64,000 bases of DNA, taken from positions 1 to 64,000 of the forward strand of contig NZ_CANLCI010000013.1 of assembly GCF_947489035.1 (NCBI RefSeq), written 5' to 3'. A program made the position numbers and the translations under genes. The notes under the pieces were generated by a model. The model did not search any database. It was given only the letters and a program-made list of their open reading frames with translations, and was not told the origin of the DNA. This stretch comes from an uncultured Ferrimonas sp. (GTDB taxonomy: Bacteria > Pseudomonadota > Gammaproteobacteria > Enterobacterales > Shewanellaceae). This document shows, piece by piece, positions 1 to 7,857 of this stretch (positions are counted from its first letter, which is position 1; the number at the start of each line of letters is the position of its first letter).

Positions 1-68
1 GCAGTGAAACGCAGTTGCGCCGATGGTAGTGTGGGAGTTCCCATGTGAGAGTAGGTCATCGTCAGACA
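1..68 (+). rRNA. rrf: 5S ribosomal RNA, 3' part only
   Basis: The first bases match the 3' half of gammaproteobacterial 5S rRNA, including the segments GCGCCGATGGTAGTGTGGG and TGAGAGTAGGTCATCG that form helices IV/V and the closing strand. The gene starts before the window, so an rRNA operon lies to the left. The 3' end is placed near base 68 and may be off by a few bases. Confidence 0.93.
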
Positions 69-114
69 CTTATTTTGCTTTTATCTTTTTCGAAAAGATG
101 AAGATAAACGTTAG

Positions 115-147
115 AAAAAAGCCCCGTCCTTTGGACGGGGCTTTTTT
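115..147 (+). terminator. Rho-independent terminator of the rRNA operon
   Basis: A GC-rich stem (GCCCCGTCC / GGACGGGGC) with a 3-base loop is flanked by A6 on the left and T6 on the right, about 50 bases after the 5S end. It should terminate the rRNA transcript and could also act on the opposite strand. Confidence 0.93.
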
Positions 148-274
148 CGTTTGGGTGCTTTATTACTTTAGGTTCATTCTTAGCGTCTTTCACGCCATAT
201 GGCCAGAAAATCACTCACCGTCCGCTGTGATTGGCTCGTGCTCGATAGCCTGCCAGCTGCAATTGATAATGGGG

Positions 275-1210
275 TTAGTGGGTGCTGCTGAAGGCTTCGA
301 TGTGGATCTGTTGGCGTTTGGCCCCTTGGATAAAAGCAGATTTAGCAACGGCATTCAGTAAAGGTTCGCTGCCTGCTAACCATAAACGCTGTAGCTGCAG
401 CTGTGGCCAGTTGAGCTTAAGGTAAGTGGCAATTTCAGCTGTGGGGTTGTCGAACAGGGGCAACTGATGAAGGTGAAATTGTGGGTATTGCTGCGCGAGG
501 GTGCGCAGTTCTGATTCTAGGTAGAACTGTTGCGGCTGGCATGCGTGGATCAGGTTGATGTCGGCTTGATGACCATGCTGCAGTGCTTGCTGTGCCAGAC
601 CATACAGCGGCGCTAAGCCGGTGTTGTGGCCAATCAACAGCAGCGGTTGTTGTGCTGAAACGGCGTTGTAGGTGCAATCGCCGTGGGCGCTAGAAAGCAG
701 AATCGGATCCCCAACTTGCAGCTGTTGCGCTAGGTGGCTGAATTGACCACTGGGGCGACACTCAATATGCACTTCGATATACGCTTGCTGTGGCGGCACG
801 CTGGCGATTGAGTAGCGTCGTTGGACATTGTTGATGTTCAGCTGCAACGATTGGCCTGGCTGGAATGGAATTGGGCTGGAAAAGCGTAACCGCAAGACAT
901 TGGCGGTCAGCTGATCTGTGGCGAGTATTTTGCTGTGGTAACGGCAGGCTAATGGTGGGCGCTGCACGGTTAGATCGGTTGTGGGTACACAACTGCATGG
1001 GAGAAAGTATCCCTGAGCTTGTTGCTGGCTGCTGAGCCCCTGCTGAGCGGTTCGCCCTGGTTGGCCTTGCGTGCATTGCATTAGGCAGGCTTGGCATACG
1101 CCTGAGCGGCAGCCATAGGGTAACTCGATGCGCTGCTGGAGCAAGGTGTCGAGTACGGTTTCGCCTTGAACGTTGGGGTAGTCTTGCTGTTCAAAGGTGA
1201 TGTTAGCCAT
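275..1210 (-). CDS. 2Fe-2S ferredoxin domain / FAD-NAD(P)H oxidoreductase fusion
   Basis: A 311-residue electron-transfer protein. Residues about 1-90 form a plant-type [2Fe-2S] ferredoxin domain with the cysteine pattern CRSGVCQAC and a distal Cys near FLPCSC. Residues about 95-190 resemble a ferredoxin-reductase FAD domain (RRYSIAS flavin motif), followed by an NAD(P)-binding domain (GHNTGLAPLYGL). This order is typical of reductase components that pass electrons from NAD(P)H through FAD to an iron-sulfur centre for an oxygenase or dehydratase. No partner enzyme is adjacent, so the acceptor is unknown. ATG start; no good Shine-Dalgarno is visible. It is separated from folE2 by a terminator, so it is probably transcribed alone. 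Confidence 0.82.
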   Translation of the reverse strand: MANITFEQQDYPNVQGETVLDTLLQQRIELPYGCRSGVCQACLMQCTQGQPGRTAQQGLSSQQQAQGYFLPCSCVPTTDLTVQRPPLACRYHSKILATDQLTANVLRLRFSSPIPFQPGQSLQLNINNVQRRYSIASVPPQQAYIEVHIECRPSGQFSHLAQQLQVGDPILLSSAHGDCTYNAVSAQQPLLLIGHNTGLAPLYGLAQQALQHGHQADINLIHACQPQQFYLESELRTLAQQYPQFHLHQLPLFDNPTAEIATYLKLNWPQLQLQRLWLAGSEPLLNAVAKSAFIQGAKRQQIHIEAFSSTH

Positions 1211-1278
1211 TGGAGGAAGCGCCGCTGTTGTCCATATCCGTTAATGGTGGGCGAGGTGTGATGAAATTGCAACGGATC

Positions 1279-1302
1279 AAAAAAGGGCCCTTTCGGGCCC
1301 TT
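1279..1302 (-). terminator. Terminator after folE2
   Basis: Read on the minus strand, GGGCCC-GAAA-GGGCCC is followed directly by T6, 20 bases beyond the folE2 stop codon. The tetraloop, strong stem and T tract make a standard intrinsic terminator. Confidence 0.93.
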
Positions 1303-1321
1303 CTGGTTAACCGTTATCGGC

Positions 1322-2269
1322 TTAGACTGGCTGGTAGCCACCTTCGATGCCTTTGGTCGCGATAGCGACAGCATCGTGGGCGTGCAAGCTTTCTAAGTGA
1401 TTTACTTGTAACCAAAAATCCAACATTTGTGGCTGCTGCTCAAGGGCGTATTTAACCCGGCGAGCGGCATCTTCAACGAACATCAGGTTTTGACCATTCA
1501 AGCGCGCAAACTCTTGCTCATCTTCTCGCTTTACCGTGGCTTGAACTGGCGTTTTGAGGGCGTGTTCAACCGCAGTTACGATGCGGGCGATAGGTAAGCC
1601 GCTGTCATCATCGGCCAGTTTTACTTTTACCTGTGCGATGGAACGCTGGCTGTGCGGCGTAGCCACAATCCCTTGGGTGCTACCAAGCCACTGCTTAACG
1701 ACTTCCATATCGACCTGCTCTTCGCCGTGGAACTTGTGTTCGAAGGCTTCTTGGATCAGCTGGCGTGCTAAGGCGGCAGAACATGGGCAGGTTGAGGAGT
1801 AGGCAATATCAACCTGCATCTCGATAGTAAGTTGCCCCTGCTCCATCCGGCCAGTGAGTACAACGGGGTAGTTACGCCAGCCGTGGTTATTGGACAGCAA
1901 CGCTTTACTGCGAAGATGGTAATCGAAGCTGAAACGAACGAACGCTTTATCAGACAGGTCGTCGTGGCTGCTCAAAAAATCCTGCAGCAACGCTTTCAGG
2001 CTGCTCAGATCTAAGGTGCTGTCCATCGACATCTTGTCGAGCGCCACGTACAAACGGGACATGTGGATCCCTTTGGCGTGGGCTTGCGGCAAGTTGACGT
2101 ATGCTTCTACACGGGCGCTGACTTGGCGCGGCGCTTCGTTATCGGCGGTAACCAGAATTGGCAATTCAATCTGGCTCATTCCTACCCAATCCAGCGTGCC
2201 ACTGATTTGGGCTTGGCTGCTGCTGGCCACATCGGGCATCGCAGTGGGTAGAGTAGGGTTTTCTGTCAT
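1322..2269 (-). CDS. folE2: GTP cyclohydrolase I, type IB (FolE2)
   Basis: FolE2 converts GTP to 7,8-dihydroneopterin triphosphate, the first step of folate and queuosine-precursor synthesis, and unlike FolE can work without zinc. The protein (about 315 residues) matches the family over its full length: N-terminal [12 protein letters not shown], central [10 protein letters not shown], and the conserved metal-site cysteine region [11 protein letters not shown] near residue 150. The reading frame can extend upstream through a TTG and another ATG (to 2284); I chose the ATG giving MTENPTLP, but no ribosome site clearly decides. In several bacteria folE2 is a Zur-controlled paralogue of folE; no Zur site is evident here. 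Confidence 0.93.
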   Translation of the reverse strand: MTENPTLPTAMPDVASSSQAQISGTLDWVGMSQIELPILVTADNEAPRQVSARVEAYVNLPQAHAKGIHMSRLYVALDKMSMDSTLDLSSLKALLQDFLSSHDDLSDKAFVRFSFDYHLRSKALLSNNHGWRNYPVVLTGRMEQGQLTIEMQVDIAYSSTCPCSAALARQLIQEAFEHKFHGEEQVDMEVVKQWLGSTQGIVATPHSQRSIAQVKVKLADDDSGLPIARIVTAVEHALKTPVQATVKREDEQEFARLNGQNLMFVEDAARRVKYALEQQPQMLDFWLQVNHLESLHAHDAVAIATKGIEGGYQPV

Positions 2270-2378
2270 CGTCACTACCATCAAACTTCGTTAGGGCGGC
2301 AAGTATATCACGGGGGAAAACAAGGCTCATTGGGAAAAACCGAATGAGCCTATAGCTTTTGCTGAGAAATGCGTGCGG

Positions 2379-5300
2379 TTAACGTACGGCCGAGAACGGT
2401 CGCAGCCACGGCTGATCCGGTGCGGTCGTAAGTTGTTCTAACGCTTGTTGGGCTTGCTGCTCATCGCTGAAGCTGCCCCAAAGCACCTGATACCACCCAT
2501 TGCTTTGTTTAATTTGCCAAGGTTGTGGCAGCTGATGCTGCTTAATAAAGGCGCTGGCGCTGTCCCGTGAGCGGGCGGCAGCCACTTGCCAGGTTAGGTG
2601 ATCACTCGGTTGTTGGCTTAACCAATCGTCGCCAGGTGCCGCTGGGGCACTGACTGCTGCCGGGATTGTCTGTGGTTTAAGGTTCGGTACCGATGGCGTG
2701 GCAACTGGCGTTGGTGCCGTTAGACTTTCGCGACGCAAGTCGGCTACTCGGCGCGGGATCGGCTGACCATTACTGAGATCCGATGGCATATCACGGCGGC
2801 CTAATTCGGCCGAACGTTCGCTGGGGTACTGCCCTGCTAACAGTAAGTACACCGGTTTACCGGCGCGCATTACCTTAGTTTGAGTTAACGACATCTGTGG
2901 GTATTGCTGTTGCAATGACGCCAGTTTGAAGGCTTTGCTACTGGCGGCGACTTGCAGCACGTAGTCGTTGGCCGACATGGTATTAAGCCGATCTGAGCTT
3001 GGACGCAAGATCAGGCGGGGATCGGGTTTGGGGACGACAACTGGCGTCGGCTTTGCGATGGCAACGATGGCTTTCCCATTGGCATCTTGCAGCTGGATCT
3101 GCCAGTTTTTGCGATCTTCACCGCTAGGGCTGATGTTCAGTGGGTACAGTGGAATGGCGCTGCTTAATTCCCGCTTGCGCATCTGCTCTGGATTGGCGAT
3201 TAAGTAATACTGACCGGGGCGCAGTCCAGGAAAGAAGAAGTTCCCTTCGCCATCGGTACTTACCGAGGTGATCCGCCGCTGCGACAAATCGGTAATGTTG
3301 AGTTCCAGTTGAGCGATGCCGTTGCCGTGTTGATCGGTTACTTGGCCGTTCACGCTGCTGATCATCACTAAAGCCAGATCAACCACGTTGCGTTCGCCGG
3401 CGATAGGCATAATTTCCATTACGCCGTTACGCAGGGTCATGCCTTGTGGCAAAGCTCGACCACTGATCCCAAAGCGATAGAGGTTGTTGGCGGGCACCTG
3501 CTTGAGCATGACGGTGCCGGTGTCATCACTGACTTGGCGCGGCCAGCTTGGGGCGGCATCAATGGTGATCCCGGGTAGGGGTTGATCGGTGCGATCGAAG
3601 CGGCCGTTGTTATTGCTGTCGCGGTACACCCGCACGGCAATATCTGCCACCTGGGGGCGGAAGCCCGCGCTCAGATCGCTGTTGCGGTTGTCACGATAGT
3701 TGTAAGCAAAGGTGGCAGTACCGTTGAGCTGCCAGTCGCCGCGGTTATCAATGCCACTTTCTAACCCTAGGGTCAGCCACTGATAGCGATAGGCAATTTC
3801 ATGGGCAAAGCCAAAGGTGCTTTTCGCCTCGCCGGGCTTGTCGTAATACAGCTTGGAATGGTTATTGACTGGGCCTAATGGGCGCCAGCGCAACCGAGTT
3901 TCCATATCCCGTAAGCCTTCGCCCCACTGGTAATTTAGGTGGGTCGACAGGTTCCAATCAAAACCGTTGGTGGCCAGCAGCAGTTCGCCACGGTGGCGGC
4001 TTAAGGTGTCGTCGCTCCGGCCATCGTAGCGATAGATGTGGCTGAAGCTTACCGGGCCAAATTGGCTCGATAATCGATTGGATAACACGCTGTAGTTGTC
4101 GCCGACTTTGGGGGAAGCCAACTCGCCGCCTAAGGCGTATTGCCAACCGCCAAAGCGCCAAGTTTGCCCCTCTAACCACAGTTCACTGTTGCTGCTTAGG
4201 GCAGGGTTTAAACCGCTATTGAGATCGGTGGCCATGTCACCGTTGTTGCGGTGGCTGGCCCGAATAAATAGGTTGTCGCCAAGAGGGCGGCTAAAGCCAG
4301 CAAAGTAAGCGGTTGCGTCGTCGCCATTGATCAGTTCTAACTCCAGCTGGCTTTTCCACAAACTGAAACTGGAATTGATGCCGTAATAGCTTTCAGTGCG
4401 ATCGGGGTAGCGGGTAACGGGCTTCAGCGGGCTATCCGGATCCTCTGGATCCTCCGGTAGCTGCTCTTCAAATGTTGGCAACGCTAAGGTTTGGCTTTGG
4501 ACGATGACGCCCAGATCCCACCAGTCGGTGATGCCGTAGCTTAAGCGCAGCCCAGTTTGGCTCAGCGAGCCTAAATCGTCGCGTTCATCGGGCTTACGGT
4601 CATTAAAGACGAAGGACTCGTTGTCCATGTAGAGCACGTTATAGCTGAACTGGCCAGCATCCAACTGATTGCTGTTGTTGATGGTTTTACGGCGTACCTG
4701 GTGCTCGCCATTAACCCCAAACAGGTGCATTTCAAATACGTTAGCGCCGGCCAGTAAGGGCTGTTCACTAAAGAAGTAGCGACCGGAATTTGCTGCTTGG
4801 GTGATCGCCATCAACACGCCATTGCGGTACAGGTGCACTTCCCAAAATGGTGGTGCGTTGCCCTCGATGGTGGTGACTCCAAACTGGTGTTGGCGACCGT
4901 CGCCAATTTGAAAACCAAAGCCTTCGTTTGCCCCTTGCAGCAAGTTATCGCCAAGGTAGCTGATGTCGCCTAATTGATACTGGCCTAAAGCAAAGCCCCA
5001 GTCGCGGCTGTAATCGTTCAGATCACGGCTAAAGCGCAGCCGATATTCGCTGCGTTCTTTGGCTAATTTATTGTAATTAAATTCGTAGCTTTGCTGGGCC
5101 AGATCGCCACTGGCGATAAAGCCGAAACGATAGTCTTGAGTAAGGATGTCGTCGCCAACGATGGCGGCATTACTAAAGCCCAGTACGGTTGGCTTACTGG
5201 CGGCAGCGTAGTTGTGGGGGTGGATAGGATCAAAGCCACCACTGTGAAAATTTTGCTGTAGCCCTAATCGAGCACTATTGGCTTGCTGGGCTTTTAATTG

Positions 5301-5771
5301 CTCGACTGCGGGCAGCGGGTTGTCGCTGGCCACCATCAAACGGTTCGCGGACTGATTGAAGTTGAGCCGCAGTGGCAAGATGCGTTCAATTAAGCGGGCG
5401 TCGATGTACAGATCGGCGCTGTCGCGGCCCCAAACTTGCTGCGGATCGATGTCGAAGCGTTCAAAGCCACGGCGGGCTTCTTCGGCAAAGATATCTAATA
5501 GGAAATTACTGTTCTCGCCACCGATCCAGCCATTGGCTTTGGCTTGCACGGCATCTACCCGAATGTCTAAGCCGACGGCAGCGCTTAACGCTTGCAGTGG
5601 CACCAGATTTTGGTTGCCTTGACGGTAGACGACGATCGCTTGCGGCAGCTCTTGTTCTTGGCTAACCAAGGTAAAAGTGCGCGAGGTCGATGCCTGCAGG
5701 GGGATCTCTTGGGCTTGGGCTGGACCACTGAGTAACAGCAGGCCAAACAGCGCTAAAGTGGGAGCTCGCAT
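2379..5771 (-). CDS. Usher-like outer membrane protein with CNA/carboxypeptidase-like repeats and two C-terminal SPOR domains
   Basis: A very large (about 1130 residues) exported protein with a signal peptide (ALFGLLLLSGPAQA). Residues about 25-180 form a soluble N-terminal region. Residues about 190-700 look like a beta-barrel related to fimbrial ushers: long Tyr/Trp/Gly-rich alternating segments and the usher-like stretch WEVHLYRNG...GRYFF. Residues about 705-800 carry an SdrD/CNA-like domain with a calcium-loop-like DSNNNGRFD, followed by a carboxypeptidase-regulatory-like fold (TDGEGNFFFPGLRPGQY). Two SPOR-like domains follow at about 936-1013 and 1060-1130 (YVLQVAAS, WQVAAARS, WYQVLWGSF), the fold that binds denuded peptidoglycan. 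No chaperone or pilin gene is nearby, so a classical fimbrial role is doubtful. The ATG at 5771 is preferred over the TTG one codon upstream. Confidence 0.7.
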   Translation of the reverse strand: MRAPTLALFGLLLLSGPAQAQEIPLQASTSRTFTLVSQEQELPQAIVVYRQGNQNLVPLQALSAAVGLDIRVDAVQAKANGWIGGENSNFLLDIFAEEARRGFERFDIDPQQVWGRDSADLYIDARLIERILPLRLNFNQSANRLMVASDNPLPAVEQLKAQQANSARLGLQQNFHSGGFDPIHPHNYAAASKPTVLGFSNAAIVGDDILTQDYRFGFIASGDLAQQSYEFNYNKLAKERSEYRLRFSRDLNDYSRDWGFALGQYQLGDISYLGDNLLQGANEGFGFQIGDGRQHQFGVTTIEGNAPPFWEVHLYRNGVLMAITQAANSGRYFFSEQPLLAGANVFEMHLFGVNGEHQVRRKTINNSNQLDAGQFSYNVLYMDNESFVFNDRKPDERDDLGSLSQTGLRLSYGITDWWDLGVIVQSQTLALPTFEEQLPEDPEDPDSPLKPVTRYPDRTESYYGINSSFSLWKSQLELELINGDDATAYFAGFSRPLGDNLFIRASHRNNGDMATDLNSGLNPALSSNSELWLEGQTWRFGGWQYALGGELASPKVGDNYSVLSNRLSSQFGPVSFSHIYRYDGRSDDTLSRHRGELLLATNGFDWNLSTHLNYQWGEGLRDMETRLRWRPLGPVNNHSKLYYDKPGEAKSTFGFAHEIAYRYQWLTLGLESGIDNRGDWQLNGTATFAYNYRDNRNSDLSAGFRPQVADIAVRVYRDSNNNGRFDRTDQPLPGITIDAAPSWPRQVSDDTGTVMLKQVPANNLYRFGISGRALPQGMTLRNGVMEIMPIAGERNVVDLALVMISSVNGQVTDQHGNGIAQLELNITDLSQRRITSVSTDGEGNFFFPGLRPGQYYLIANPEQMRKRELSSAIPLYPLNISPSGEDRKNWQIQLQDANGKAIVAIAKPTPVVVPKPDPRLILRPSSDRLNTMSANDYVLQVAASSKAFKLASLQQQYPQMSLTQTKVMRAGKPVYLLLAGQYPSERSAELGRRDMPSDLSNGQPIPRRVADLRRESLTAPTPVATPSVPNLKPQTIPAAVSAPAAPGDDWLSQQPSDHLTWQVAAARSRDSASAFIKQHQLPQPWQIKQSNGWYQVLWGSFSDEQQAQQALEQLTTAPDQPWLRPFSAVR

Positions 5772-5934
5772 CAAGTAATTTTACATCAATCGGTGGAATA
5801 GAGGTTCGGGGCTAAGGATACCAGTTAATCCCTGCCCAAACAGTACGCCAATAGGACTTTTGCTAAGGAGCTAAAGATTCTACACTAGCGTTGATTACTA
5901 TAACTAAAACATCGACGTTTCAAGGGGAAGCACT

Positions 5935-6297
5935 ATGGCTCCAGCAGGATATGAGCAGCTCGATACGGTAACTTTAGATCAATATTGCGATGCAATTGGT
6001 GCGGCGGTTTTAATGAAGTCGGTCACCTTGTTTGAACAGATGGCACCGGAGTACCTAAACACCGTGGCGAGCGCCATTGCGGCCGACGACAAAAAGGCGA
6101 TCACCTCTGAAGCGCATAAGCTCAAAGGGGCGGCGGGATCGGTTGGGTTAAAGCGGATCCAGTTGCTGTCGGAAAAACTGCAGTGCGGCGATGAGCCCGA
6201 GTGGCCAAGCCAGTTTAAGCAGTGGTTTAGCCAAATTACTGAGCATTACGATGCCGATGTTGCCAGCCTAAAAGCCTACCTTGCTGAGAAAGGCTAA
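5935..6297 (+). CDS. hptA: Free-standing histidine phosphotransfer protein (HptA-like, ArcA partner)
   Basis: A 120-residue HPt domain protein. The phosphoacceptor motif is EAHKLKGAAGSVG with His61, the same motif type as the C-terminal HPt domain of ArcB. In Shewanella the ArcB function is split: a separate HptA relays phosphate from kinase ArcS to ArcA. Here the gene is convergent with arcA and shares a bidirectional terminator with it, which supports the same role. A clear ribosome site (AGGGGAAG) precedes the ATG. That ArcA is its partner is inference from family and position; a sensor-kinase partner is not in the window. Confidence 0.85.
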   Translation: MAPAGYEQLDTVTLDQYCDAIGAAVLMKSVTLFEQMAPEYLNTVASAIAADDKKAITSEAHKLKGAAGSVGLKRIQLLSEKLQCGDEPEWPSQFKQWFSQITEHYDADVASLKAYLAEKG

Positions 6298-6308
6298 CCA
6301 TTGCCCAT

Positions 6309-6339
6309 AAAAAAAGACCGCCGATTGGCGGTCTTTTTT
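6309..6339. terminator. Bidirectional terminator between hptA and arcA
   Basis: A perfect stem GACCGCC / GGCGGTC with loop GATT is flanked by A7 on the left and T6 on the right, so it can end both the plus-strand hptA transcript and the minus-strand arcA transcript. Confidence 0.93.
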
Positions 6340-6354
6340 GTGGGTGCTGGATAC

Positions 6355-7074
6355 TTACTCGTTACCCAGATCACCACAGAAACGGTAACCTTCGCCGTGG
6401 ATGGTCGCGATGATTTCCGGCGTCTCTGGGTTGCTTTCGAAGTGCTTACGGATGCGACGAATGGTTACGTCAACCGTGCGGTCATGAGGCTTCAGCTCAC
6501 GGCCAGTCATCTTCATCAGCAGATCACCCCGAGACAAAATTTTGCCTGGGTTTTCAACGAAGTGCAGTAAAGCACGGAATTCAGAGCGCGGCAGTTTGAA
6601 CGGTTCGCCCAACGGGCTGATCAAAGAGCGGCTGTTGATCTCTAAAGTCCATTGGTTGAAGTGGTAAAACTCAACCTGTGGGCGTTCTTCAGTTTGACGA
6701 GACGCATTAACGATGCGGTTTAACAGGTTACGTGCGCGGATGGTCAGCTCACGTGGGTTAAACGGCTTAGTGATGTAATCGTCGGCACCGATTTCCAGGC
6801 CCAAGATTTTATCTACTTCGTTGTCGCGACCGGTCAGGAAGATCAGCGCAATGTCGTCTTTTTCGCGAAGTTCGCGAGCCAGCAACAAGCCATTTTTACC
6901 TGGCAGGTTGATGTCCATGATAACAAGGCTGATTTTACTGCTCTTCAGCGCGTTGTGCATCTCCTCACCATCAACTGCAACGGTAACGTTGTAGCCTTCG
7001 GCTTCGAAAATGCTTTTCAGAGTGTTGCTAGTAACAGCTTCGTCTTCGACGATAAGGATGTGCGGATTTTGCAT
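6355..7074 (-). CDS. arcA: Aerobic respiration control response regulator ArcA
   Basis: A 239-residue OmpR-family response regulator nearly collinear with E. coli ArcA. The receiver domain starts [17 protein letters not shown] with phosphoacceptor Asp54 ([10 protein letters not shown]) and Lys103 ([10 protein letters not shown]). The C-terminal winged helix (about 140-235) includes [12 protein letters not shown] and the recognition region [14 protein letters not shown]. ArcA represses or activates respiratory genes according to redox state. ATG start. The long upstream region may carry its own control elements (see 7075-7571). Confidence 0.97.
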   Translation of the reverse strand: MQNPHILIVEDEAVTSNTLKSIFEAEGYNVTVAVDGEEMHNALKSSKISLVIMDINLPGKNGLLLARELREKDDIALIFLTGRDNEVDKILGLEIGADDYITKPFNPRELTIRARNLLNRIVNASRQTEERPQVEFYHFNQWTLEINSRSLISPLGEPFKLPRSEFRALLHFVENPGKILSRGDLLMKMTGRELKPHDRTVDVTIRRIRKHFESNPETPEIIATIHGEGYRFCGDLGNE

Positions 7075-7571
7075 TTGGGCTACCTAAAAAGCACGATTCA
7101 ATACAGAACTACGACGCGCGAATTGTGTGGGCGTCGTTAAGCATAGGCAAAGTCCCTTTTGATGCCACAATTGGCACGTCCTACTGCGTCATCTGTATTG
7201 CAGATGAAGAGGCGTGGCGCTTGTGCCATGTCGATAGGCATAAAATACCGAAAATCGATTAACCGTTGTTCGTTTTTGTTAACAGATTACTTAAATCGTT
7301 AACTCGGTCACATCTCTGATGCCACTGCCAGCAGACAGGATGATCAGGAGATCGGCAAGACACGGTATTGGCAAATTCCTTTCGCCACTAATGTGTTGTT
7401 GGGCAATATTTTACGGTGAGAATGTTACAAAGTCACAAACTCTTGCGAATGCTGCGACAAGATGTGATCAAGTTCCGTATTTGATGTGGCCGAGCAGAGG
7501 GTAACTCTAGCGAACTCAGTAATTTACAGTTACTTATAATTTGCATTTCTGGTTTGATTCACCGCTTGAGT
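7075..7571. other. arcA/lysC divergent intergenic region with three TTAAC motifs in 20-bp register
   Basis: About 500 bases with no credible gene; a short open frame at 7319-7504 has no family resemblance or ribosome site. The region is AT-rich around 7240-7310. It contains ATTAAC at 7258, GTTAAC at 7278 and GTTAAC at 7298, each exactly 20 bp from the next, on the arcA-proximal side. They resemble the GTTAA half-sites of ArcA boxes, although the usual ArcA spacing is about 11 bp, so ArcA autoregulation is only a possibility. Confidence 0.4.
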
Positions 7572-7600
7572 TTGACTTAGCTCACGTCAATACGGTTTAT
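7572..7600 (+). promoter_or_regulatory. Probable sigma-70 promoter of lysC
   Basis: TTGACT (-35, 7572-7577) and GTTTAT (-10, 7595-7600) are separated by 17 bp. Transcription would begin near 7607, just before the first paired strand of the lysine riboswitch at 7624, which fits the expected layout. Confidence 0.55.
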
Positions 7601-7623
7601 TGAGTTGGTAAAAAAAGCATCAA

Positions 7624-7856
7624 CAGAAGAGGTGCAGTGCCTAGGTAGCCCCAATGAAGCGCGAATGAGCTGATGATTTGGGGTGAGGGAGCGTACTGCC
7701 GAGGTTGGCGATGGCATGCGACATCATCAATCGACCACTGGGGCTGAATCCTCAGGGTTGTCACCATTATGGATTAGGTGGAGAGCTTCTGGAAAGTCGA
7801 ACCAAGCCAAGTGCTTGGGGCGCGGCCCAGACTCTCCGAACACTTAGGGTTCGGAG
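7624..7856 (+). promoter_or_regulatory. Lysine riboswitch (L box) with a start-codon hairpin controlling lysC
   Basis: The leader contains the hallmark lysine-aptamer segments: AGAGGTGC near the 5' side, GGGAGCGTACTGCCGAGG at about 7688-7705, CTGGGGCTGA...CCTCAGG, TTGTCACC and GGTGGAGAGCTTCTGG. P1 forms between CAGAAG (7624-7629) and CTTCTG (7786-7791). Downstream, CTCCGAAC (7834-7841) and GTTCGGAG (7849-7856) form an 8-bp hairpin ending one base before the lysC ATG, with the purine-rich TTAGG in or beside the loop. No T tract follows, so control is probably translational: lysine binding would favour burying the ribosome site. CCAAGTG (7807-7813) could pair with the loop CACTTAGG as an alternative structure. 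Confidence 0.93.
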
Positions 7857-7857
7857 C

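Noticed and set aside
7319..7504. 61-residue open frame between arcA and lysC
   Set aside because: No ribosome site, no recognisable composition or family; it lies in the control region.
7705..7857. N-terminal extension of lysC
   Set aside because: The extension is translated riboswitch sequence, and LysC proteins begin at the ATG at 7858.
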